Positions 7,025-12,938 of a stretch of DNA of 15,428 bases are shown piece after piece. The position numbers and the translations under genes are program-made. The stretch is from the NCBI GenBank assembly GCA_028711905.1, contig JAQTRI010000033.1:1-15428 (forward strand), written 5' to 3'. Below the pieces are notes generated by a model. The model ran no database searches and had not been told where the DNA came from. It saw only the letters and a list, made by a program, of their open reading frames with translations. This stretch comes from Candidatus Wallbacteria bacterium. Lineage in GTDB: Bacteria; Muiribacteriota; JAQTZZ01. Positions within the stretch are counted from its first letter, which is position 1. Every line of letters begins with the position of its first letter.

Positions 7025-8422
7025 ATGGAAAGGGTGAGCTTCAAAAAAAGAATTCTGCTGCTGAGCCTGCTGGTGCTCTTTCTCTCGCTGCTGATCGGCT
7101 GCGGGGGTGATGCCGGGTTATCAGGTTCAAGGGTTGTTGTGTATGTCCAGGAGAACAAGCCGAACGGCGCGACCCTGGGCGATGCTACTGTGACGATCCG
7201 CAACGCAGCCACACCTGACAAGGCGCAGGGGATTTTGTCCAGGCAGTTGACTCAGTCCAATGGGACTGGTGACGCTTATGTGTTTGATGGACTCCCGCCG
7301 GACCTCTACGATCTTGATGTCGAAAGAATGGGGTACCAGTCTCCGGACGCCGCTGACGCCGACACTGACACAACCACGGCAGCCCCGATGCGGGCCGAGC
7401 TGCAGTCAGTCAAGAAGGTCAATGTGGAGGACGGCCAGCAGTATGTGGTGACGGTCTTCATGGACAAGGCGACCCAGCCGGACACCGGAGTGATTCAGGG
7501 AAAAGTGCGCGAAAAAACCGCGGACGGCACTGTCGGCGATCCCATCGCCAATGTCACGATCCTGGTTGACAGCACCAAACTCGGCTTCACAGATGTTTCC
7601 GGCCAGAACGGCGACTATACCATCACCGATGTGCCGGGATCCAATCAGCCTTATTCGATCTTCGCCTATCCGCCAAGCCCGACCTGGGATGTCTTTGAAG
7701 GCAAGGTCATTGTCGCTACTTCATCAGACAGCCCGACTATCTATAACATTGAGCTGACGCGCAAAGCCGATGGCGGTGGTGCATCAGAAGAAGCCGGAAC
7801 CCTGCACTTTGCTCCGCGGTATTACCGCATGGGTCCGGTCAAAAACGGCCACGCTGCCACTGTCACACAGCATAAGATCTTCTTCGACCTCAAGAGGGAA
7901 AAGTCCGGCGTCAGTTTCGTGGGAACAGCCACCAGTCAGGCGACAGGCAAAATCTATTCCGCCAAATTCGAGGAAGCTTCCAATTCCTTCGATTTCACGG
8001 GCCTGCCGGCCGGTGACTATGACCTGCGTGTTGTGCCTGATCTTTCATCCGGAGGCGGCAGCTATCCCGGTACAGTGGTCAAAGGCGGTGAAACAGCCTA
8101 TGCAGCCGAGATTGAGCTTGACGCACAGTACGAAGGCCATATGCGCATAAGTGTCGTTTCTGACGATGGAATCGACCTGCAACTGGTGGTTGGTTACGCT
8201 TCAGACGATTATTCCATCCAGGACAACAGTATCCACATCACCCAGGGCGGAGAATATGAAGGCAACCCGCTGGAATACTACCCCATCCCCTGGGGCATCT
8301 ATAAGACCACCCCCGGATCCGCCGGAGGCTCGGTCGAGATTGAGGCTGCCGGAGATGTGGTCATTAATGCGCTCAACACAACAGCTGATGCCTGGATCGT
8401 ATTGCGCAATACAGGTAACTGA
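7025..8422 (+). CDS. Surface lipoprotein with three beta-sandwich domains
   Basis: I place the start at ATG 7025, not at the in-frame GTG 7004, because GGAGG (7012-7016) lies 8 nt upstream and the signal peptide then begins MERVSFKKRI. The hydrophobic stretch ends in a lipobox, SLLIGC, with lipidated Cys26. The mature protein (465-aa precursor) has three regions resembling carboxypeptidase-regulatory or Cna-B-like folds, at about 36-102, 155-245 and 295-366. They share the patterns G-x-A-x-V-T-I, a short G-D/A-Y strand, and GLPPDLYDL or GLPAGDYDL. A fourth beta-rich part ends the protein. Such domains are structural or adhesive, and I see no catalytic motif. The gene ends 40 nt before the barrel gene, so the two are probably co-transcribed and act together in the outer membrane. 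Confidence 0.8.
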   Translation: MERVSFKKRILLLSLLVLFLSLLIGCGGDAGLSGSRVVVYVQENKPNGATLGDATVTIRNAATPDKAQGILSRQLTQSNGTGDAYVFDGLPPDLYDLDVERMGYQSPDAADADTDTTTAAPMRAELQSVKKVNVEDGQQYVVTVFMDKATQPDTGVIQGKVREKTADGTVGDPIANVTILVDSTKLGFTDVSGQNGDYTITDVPGSNQPYSIFAYPPSPTWDVFEGKVIVATSSDSPTIYNIELTRKADGGGASEEAGTLHFAPRYYRMGPVKNGHAATVTQHKIFFDLKREKSGVSFVGTATSQATGKIYSAKFEEASNSFDFTGLPAGDYDLRVVPDLSSGGGSYPGTVVKGGETAYAAEIELDAQYEGHMRISVVSDDGIDLQLVVGYASDDYSIQDNSIHITQGGEYEGNPLEYYPIPWGIYKTTPGSAGGSVEIEAAGDVVINALNTTADAWIVLRNTGN

Positions 8423-8462
8423 ACCAGGATTGTTCAAGCAGCATAACGAAGGGGTGATTTCC

Positions 8463-9554
8463 ATGACCAAGACCTGCAAAACCATCATCATCGGGCTGGC
8501 TCTTCTGCTGGCAGCCCTGCCTGTTGGAGCTGAGGATTCTTCCGGCTCAGCGGGCGCCTATCTGAAAATGGGGGTTGGGGCCAGGCCGCTGGGCATGGGC
8601 GGAGCTTTCACGGCCATTGCTGATGATGCCACAGCTGCTTTCTGGAATCCGGCGGGCCTTGTTCAGCTCGACAAAAAAGAAATTACCACCATGCACGCCA
8701 TGCTGAAAATGGACCGTACATACAATTTTCTGAACTACATCCAGCCCCTGCCCAAGCGCAATGCCGCCTGGGGTGTAAACTATGTGCGCTTCGGTGTTGA
8801 CGATCTGCCGGAAACGCATATCTGGCGCCGCGATAACCTTGGCGCACTGACCCGTGGACTTGTCTATGGTACTGCAGTCACATCCACTGATGGTCGTGTG
8901 ATTCCGGTGCTCTCAGGCGATGACAGCGCGGCCAATGGTTTTGTCAATTTCACTGCCAATTATCCCGGTGGCTTCACTTACAATGAATGGAAGGCCTGGA
9001 TGGACGCCCGCGGAATACAGAACATCGAGGTGTTTTCACAGTTTGAGGATACTGAGTGGACCATGTCGCTTTCTTACGCTCAGAAACTCAAAAACGAACG
9101 CGTCATGCTCGGCGGTAATCTCAAATATCTGCGCCAGGACCTGTTCGACTACAGTGCTGATTCCTTCGCTCTGGACATGGGTATGCTCTGTATTGCCAAC
9201 CCGCGTTTCAACTGGGGAATTTCGCTCCGTGACCTTGGTGCAAACCTGAAATGGGATACACCGAGCGGTCGTAAAGACCGAGTACCGCTCACCTCCACCC
9301 TTGGGATGGCTTACTTTCCCAATCCTAAGCTGAATGTAGCCCTGGATTTCACCAGCATCCAGGACGGTGAAAACATGCTGCATTTCGGGGTTGAAGGCTA
9401 TATCCGGGAGAAATTCGGTGTGCGCGGCGGCATTGATGACGGAGACCTCACGCTCGGTGCTTCATTCAAGAATGACGCCTGGCGCTTCGATTACGCGTTC
9501 AGGGATCAGGAACTGGGTAACGAACACCGGCTTTCAGCAGGCTATCAATTCTGA
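8463..9554 (+). CDS. PorV/UPF0164-type outer-membrane beta-barrel protein
   Basis: The start is ATG 8463, with AAGGGG 8 nt upstream; the frame is open farther back but overlaps the lipoprotein gene. The 363-aa product opens with a Sec signal peptide (TIIIGLALLLAALPVGA, cut near residue 23). The family hallmark follows: AGAYLKMGVGARPLGMGGAF, then TAIADDATAAFWNPAGLVQL. The rest alternates polar and aromatic residues as barrel strands do and ends in HRLSAGYQF, whose terminal Phe is the usual BAM recognition residue. PorV-like barrels serve as export shuttles or conserved outer-membrane proteins in several diderm phyla. No other type IX secretion gene is in the window, so a secretion role is not shown. 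It is the second gene after the lipoprotein. Confidence 0.82.
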   Translation: MTKTCKTIIIGLALLLAALPVGAEDSSGSAGAYLKMGVGARPLGMGGAFTAIADDATAAFWNPAGLVQLDKKEITTMHAMLKMDRTYNFLNYIQPLPKRNAAWGVNYVRFGVDDLPETHIWRRDNLGALTRGLVYGTAVTSTDGRVIPVLSGDDSAANGFVNFTANYPGGFTYNEWKAWMDARGIQNIEVFSQFEDTEWTMSLSYAQKLKNERVMLGGNLKYLRQDLFDYSADSFALDMGMLCIANPRFNWGISLRDLGANLKWDTPSGRKDRVPLTSTLGMAYFPNPKLNVALDFTSIQDGENMLHFGVEGYIREKFGVRGGIDDGDLTLGASFKNDAWRFDYAFRDQELGNEHRLSAGYQF

Positions 9555-9555
9555 T

Positions 9556-9636
9556 GAGGCACTTGCAAAACTCTTTTTCCGGTCTGTAATCGATCATGTT
9601 GGATCAATCAGTACGACAGAGTTTTGTTAGTGCCTC
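9556..9636. repeat. 19-bp imperfect inverted repeat
   Basis: The left arm GAGGCACTTGCAAAACTCT (9556-9574) and the right arm AGAGTTTTGTTAGTGCCTC (9618-9636) are reverse complements at 17 of 19 positions, around a 43-nt centre. The left arm starts one base after the stop codon of the barrel gene. No T-tract follows the right arm, so this is not a standard terminator. Arms of this length and the GAGG...GCAAAA ends resemble the termini of small non-autonomous transposable elements; no transposase is encoded. Confidence 0.55.
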
Positions 9637-9669
9637 GCATGAGCCTTTACTCGGAGCATAGGAGGGTTG

Positions 9670-9798
9670 ATGGCTGTTGAATTTGTCTAAAAGACAAATG
9701 TTACAGGCATCAATGGCTGTTGAATTTGTCTAAAAGACAAATGTTACAGGCATCAATGGCTGTTGAATTTGTCTAAAAGACAAATGTTACAGGCATCA
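9670..9798. repeat. Three identical 43-bp tandem repeats with internal palindrome
   Basis: Units lie at 9670-9712, 9713-9755 and 9756-9798 and are identical base for base. Each starts ATGGCTGTTGAATTTGTC and ends GTTACAGGCATCA. Each contains the perfect palindrome ATTTGTCT-AAA-AGACAAAT (in unit one 9681-9699). There are no spacers, so it is not a CRISPR array. It lies between two convergent genes, away from any start codon. It could be a protein-binding array, a mobile-element-derived repeat or a variable-number tandem repeat. Confidence 0.9.
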
Positions 9799-9801
9799 AC
9801 A

Positions 9802-9816
9802 TTTTGCAAAAGGCTC
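9802..9816. repeat. Inverted copy of an IS-end-like motif
   Basis: TTTTGCAAAAGGCTC is, in reverse complement, GAGCCTTTTGCAAAA. It resembles the left arm at 9556 (GAGGCACTTGCAAAA), with the GAG and TTGCAAAA parts shared. Together they could mark the two ends of a short element of about 261 bp that encloses the tandem repeats. No clear target-site duplication is visible. Confidence 0.3.
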
Positions 9817-9845
9817 TGAATTTTTGACTATTGAATTGTCTCGCC

Positions 9846-9873
9846 ATAGGGGCTGATCACGATCAGCCCCTAT
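9846..9873 (-). terminator. 12-bp-stem hairpin at a convergent gene end
   Basis: ATAGGGGCTGAT (9846-9857) and ATCAGCCCCTAT (9862-9873) form a perfect 12-bp, GC-rich stem with a CACG loop. It begins immediately after the TAA stop (9876-9874) of the minus-strand gene. A short TTTA follows on the plus strand and no T-run on the minus strand, so it may stop transcripts from both sides or protect the 3' end of the minus-strand mRNA. Confidence 0.6.
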
Positions 9874-10695
9874 TTACTTTAATGCTTCATCCAGAAACGC
9901 CTCAATACGATCCAGGAATGTGCCGGTATGCCCCAGTATTTCCAAAGCGTCTTCCCGTGCAACAACTGAACGCGGAGCGTTTTCTCCGTCTGAGGCCAGG
10001 TCGGCGAATTGTTCCGCCTCTCTGAGCCAGCGGGCCATTCTGGCAGGGAATCTTCCGGTTGCGACAAAATCATCTTCCAGGCTCTGCGGCAGCAAATTAA
10101 ATCCGGGCAAGGAGCGGCCTTCGGCAAAGTAAAGCGCTGCCACTGCCAGCAGCATGGCGTTCAAGGCATTGACCACAGCGGCATACCCGGAAACAGCGAG
10201 CATCAGGCGTGACTTTTTTCCCCATCTGCGTCCATCTGCAAGAAGCGCTCTGGCGGCGAAACCGTCCGGACCCGGACTCCCTGAAGGAAGCAGCAGGCCT
10301 TTTGTGACACCAGAAACTACGCAGAACATGCGCGTCCTGTCAACAAACGACTCGGCCAGTTCCCTGATTTCTTCCATATACCCCTGCAGCAGTGACGGAT
10401 TTCCTTGAACCGCTGCCACAATACGACCGGTTTTTTCAAGGTTTTCATACCAAGAAAACTCGATTCTGCATGGTTCCTGACAGAAGTTCTCATACAAAAT
10501 ACGCATCATCTGATCATCATCAAAAAAGCGTACACCTTCCATATTGAGTAAGATTTCGGCGCACGATTTCATGATGGAAAAGAATCTGGCAGGCAGATCC
10601 GTCTGATCGGCCTTCCTGGTTTTCTTCACGCACTCGTGCATTTCCTTTTCTATCGAGGAAAACCTCTGGAACAATTGCGACAGGGTCATGCTCAT
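9874..10695 (-). CDS. Unrecognised protein, about 273 aa
   Basis: I do not recognise a family. The start is uncertain: ATG codons at 10695 (MSMTLSQLFQ) and 10689 (MTLSQLFQRF) are more credible than an in-frame TTG at 10722, though no strong ribosome-binding site precedes either. The N-terminal third is charged and helical, with several Cys residues, and includes FFDDDQMM. A Gly/Pro-rich linker (LLLPSGSPGPDGF) follows. A stretch of about 27 largely apolar residues (SRLMLAVSGYAAVVNALNAM onward, about 162-190 from the ATG at 10695) is broken by Asn and Ser, so it may be a buried helix rather than a membrane span. The C-terminus is helical and acidic. The gene is divergent from the molybdenum-hydroxylase operon (97 bp between ATGs), so a linked role is possible but not shown. 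Confidence 0.65.
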   Translation of the reverse strand: MSMTLSQLFQRFSSIEKEMHECVKKTRKADQTDLPARFFSIMKSCAEILLNMEGVRFFDDDQMMRILYENFCQEPCRIEFSWYENLEKTGRIVAAVQGNPSLLQGYMEEIRELAESFVDRTRMFCVVSGVTKGLLLPSGSPGPDGFAARALLADGRRWGKKSRLMLAVSGYAAVVNALNAMLLAVAALYFAEGRSLPGFNLLPQSLEDDFVATGRFPARMARWLREAEQFADLASDGENAPRSVVAREDALEILGHTGTFLDRIEAFLDEALK

Positions 10696-10791
10696 GACTA
10701 AAGTATATCCTAACTTTTGCAATTATTCATTATTCATCACTTTCTGATATCATAATCCTGAAACATCTATCCAGATAAGGTGGCTGTCATT

Positions 10792-11601
10792 ATGCCGGAA
10801 CTCACTGTGGTCGCTGAAAACACCACTTTTTCACCCTTGCTGCTGGCTGAACACGGATGGTCAGTGCTGATCAGGCAGGAAGATTCGCTATTCCTTTTTG
10901 ACAGCGGGTCCGGCAGGGTGCTGCTGCCCAATCTCCGTCAAATCGGAATAGATCCGTCCGACATCCGCGGCCTGCTCCTGAGCCATGGTCACAATGATCA
11001 TACCGGAGGAGCAACCGATTTGCTCTCCTGCAATCCCGGCCTGATGGTGTATGCCCATCCGGCCGCTTTCGAGGCTAAATTCAGCATTCGTGGAAGCCGT
11101 ATTCGTTCCATTGGCAGTGAACATCTCCAGGAGCAGATAGCAGGAGAAGCACTGATGCTGTCCACTGAGCTGCAGAAAATCGTACCTGGTATGTTCCTGT
11201 CCGGTGAAATCCCCCGCCGTTATCCTGACTCCAGCTCAGGATATTTCCTCGATGCAAAAGGAACTGTCAGGGACCTGATTCTGGATGACCAGTTCCTTAT
11301 TCTCGATTCCCCCAATGGACTGACCATAGTTCTGGGGTGCTGTCACAGCGGTCCGCGAAACTCATTCCTGCGCGCGGCCATGCTGTTTCCAGACCGTCCG
11401 GTTGACATGGTGCTTGGCGGACTGCATCTAAAGGAAGCTGATCCCATCACTATCAATGATACAATCGAGGCCTTGCGCGAGCTTGCTCCTTCCAGGATCG
11501 GGCTTTCTCACTGCACCGGGCTGGAACCATACAGGGTCATTTCTTCCGCCTTTCCCGGACAGGTTTTCTGGGCTTCAACAGGATTCCACACAGCAATTTA
11601 A
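10792..11601 (+). CDS. Metallo-beta-lactamase-fold hydrolase, COG1237 type
   Basis: ATG 10792 is chosen over the in-frame GTG 10780 because AAGGTGG lies 8 nt upstream and the protein then begins MPELTVVAENTTF, a normal start for this family. The product is 269 aa. The metal motif is LSHGHNDHTGG (His65, His67, Asp69, His70). Further likely ligands are His185 in LGCCHSG, His212 in GGLHL and His240 in LSHCTG. This layout fits the COG1237 group, whose archaeal members are annotated as ribofuranosylaminobenzene 5'-phosphate synthase-like, though that name is often unreliable for bacteria. No signal peptide is seen, so the protein is cytoplasmic. It is the first gene of the molybdenum-hydroxylase operon, 18 nt ahead of the FAD subunit, which suggests a part in substrate supply or product processing. 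Only a -10-like CATAAT (10751-10756) is visible upstream. Confidence 0.85.
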   Translation: MPELTVVAENTTFSPLLLAEHGWSVLIRQEDSLFLFDSGSGRVLLPNLRQIGIDPSDIRGLLLSHGHNDHTGGATDLLSCNPGLMVYAHPAAFEAKFSIRGSRIRSIGSEHLQEQIAGEALMLSTELQKIVPGMFLSGEIPRRYPDSSSGYFLDAKGTVRDLILDDQFLILDSPNGLTIVLGCCHSGPRNSFLRAAMLFPDRPVDMVLGGLHLKEADPITINDTIEALRELAPSRIGLSHCTGLEPYRVISSAFPGQVFWASTGFHTAI

Positions 11602-11619
11602 TTACTGGAGGTACTGCAC

Positions 11620-12453
11620 ATGCGGAAAATTCTCGACTACCACGCTCCCGCTGCGCCCATTGATGCGCTTCGCATCTCACAGAGTTCCACAAAAGCGCGT
11701 TTCTTAGCTGGCGGAAGCTATCTGAGCCGTGAAAAAACACTGGAATGCACTCTCATCGACCTGAAAAACTGCGGCCTTGCTCATATCTCAGAAGCGAACG
11801 GAAATCTCCGCATCGGTGCAATGTCCACTATCACCGATCTGCTGCTGCATCCGGCTTCGTCCGGCCCCGGGAAAGCCTTTCTTCAGGCCCTGTCTTCAAC
11901 AGGTCACGCCATAGTCCGCAATCAGATCACCATTGGAGGCTCAATCGCCGGGATGCTGCCCTGGTTCAATCTGGCTGCCCCGCTGATGGTTCTCGATGCC
12001 TCTCTGCTTGTGCTTGAATCCTCTGGTGAAACAACAATCAGTTTTCGTTCATTTGTAGCGAATAAACCCCGTGAATATCTGAAAAACCGGCTGATTCTGG
12101 CACTCAACATCCCGCTCGTTTCGGACCGTGAATTATGCTTTTCACGGCTGTCTCTGACTGAAGTCGATTTCGCGCCTATGTTCGCAGCAGCAAGCATTTC
12201 CAGAGAAGGCGAAACAGTAAAAGCAGCGTATGTCGCTGTTTCCGGCTGTCTCCCTGGTCCGGTTATGATTTCCGGTGCATCTGAACTGATTGGGAAAAAA
12301 CTGTCACGGTCTGAAGCCGAAACCGTGGGTCAAGCCGCACTCCATGAACTGCAAGGTAAAATCATTTCCGCTAACCCCAATTTCCCGCCCGCTTATCTTG
12401 AGGAAGTACTGCCGGTTGTTGTCGCCGATTGCCTCTATGGAGGTGCCAATTGA
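11620..12453 (+). CDS. Molybdenum hydroxylase FAD-binding subunit
   Basis: The 277-aa product matches the FAD-binding domain of molybdopterin dehydrogenases (CoxM/XdhB type) in length and motifs. The first FAD loop is FLAGGSYL (residues 28-35), where most relatives have AGGTDL. A strand reads RIGAMSTITDLL (64-75), and the second FAD loop is ITIGGSIAG (103-111). The C-terminal CO-dehydrogenase-flavoprotein-like domain follows, with AAYVAVSGC. The subunit passes electrons from the 2Fe-2S protein to FAD and on to an external acceptor. GGAGG sits 8 nt before the ATG. Its TGA overlaps the TTG start of the next gene by 4 nt, so translation is coupled. It carries no extra domain. Confidence 0.9.
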   Translation: MRKILDYHAPAAPIDALRISQSSTKARFLAGGSYLSREKTLECTLIDLKNCGLAHISEANGNLRIGAMSTITDLLLHPASSGPGKAFLQALSSTGHAIVRNQITIGGSIAGMLPWFNLAAPLMVLDASLLVLESSGETTISFRSFVANKPREYLKNRLILALNIPLVSDRELCFSRLSLTEVDFAPMFAAASISREGETVKAAYVAVSGCLPGPVMISGASELIGKKLSRSEAETVGQAALHELQGKIISANPNFPPAYLEEVLPVVVADCLYGGAN

Positions 12454-12938
12454 AAAAAAACTTAAAACTCCAGATCAATGGAACCTGGAAAGAATTCTCC
12501 ATCGAACCAGGGACACTGCTTTTAGACTTGTTACGCACCGCCGGTTACCAGGGAGTGAAAGACGGATGCCGCGAAGGTGAATGCGGGGCCTGTACCGTAC
12601 ACATCGACGGTCGCCCGATCAACAGCTGCACGCTCTTTGCGCTGCAAGCGGACGGCCGCAGCATCACCACCATCGAAGGTCTCGGTAATCCTGATCATCC
12701 GCATCCCATTCAGGAAGCATTTGTAGAAACAGGCGCTGTTCAGTGCGGCTTCTGCATCCCAGGCAAGATCATGTCAGTCAAGGCTCTCTTAGACCGTAAT
12801 CCTGACCCTGACGAGCATCAGATCCGGGAGGCTTTGAGCGGAAATCTCTGCCGCTGCACCGGCTATGTCAAGCAGATCGAAGCTGTTAAGCTTGCTGCCC
12901 GCAGGATCAGGGAAAAAAAGGGGGATCACCATGAGTAA
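12450..12938 (+). CDS. Molybdenum hydroxylase 2x[2Fe-2S] subunit
   Basis: The best start is TTG 12450 (162 aa). GGAGG ends 6 nt upstream, and the codon overlaps the TGA of the FAD gene as TTGA. An upstream in-frame TTG at 12429 would only add residues from the overlap. The N-terminal ferredoxin-like domain has Cys40, Cys45, Cys48 and Cys60 (DGCREGECGACTV then NSC). The C-terminal helical domain has Cys99, Cys102, Cys134 and Cys136 (QCGFC then CRCTGY). All eight ligands of the two clusters are present, so the subunit looks functional. It carries electrons from the molybdenum site to FAD. The final 8 nt overlap the next gene. Confidence 0.93.
   Translation: MKKNLKLQINGTWKEFSIEPGTLLLDLLRTAGYQGVKDGCREGECGACTVHIDGRPINSCTLFALQADGRSITTIEGLGNPDHPHPIQEAFVETGAVQCGFCIPGKIMSVKALLDRNPDPDEHQIREALSGNLCRCTGYVKQIEAVKLAARRIREKKGDHHE

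Noticed and set aside
8151..8462. N-terminal extension of the barrel protein
   Set aside because: The frame is open here, but it overlaps the well-supported lipoprotein gene; a signal peptide and ribosome-binding site mark the start at 8463.
8151..8491. Antisense ORF across the lipoprotein/barrel junction
   Set aside because: It spans the ends of two well-supported plus-strand genes and has no ribosome-binding site.
9556..9640. Rho-independent terminator for the barrel gene
   Set aside because: The arms are 43 nt apart and the right arm is followed by GCATGAGCC instead of a T-run.
9670..9798. CRISPR array
   Set aside because: The three units abut without spacers and are identical over their full length, so this is a simple tandem repeat.
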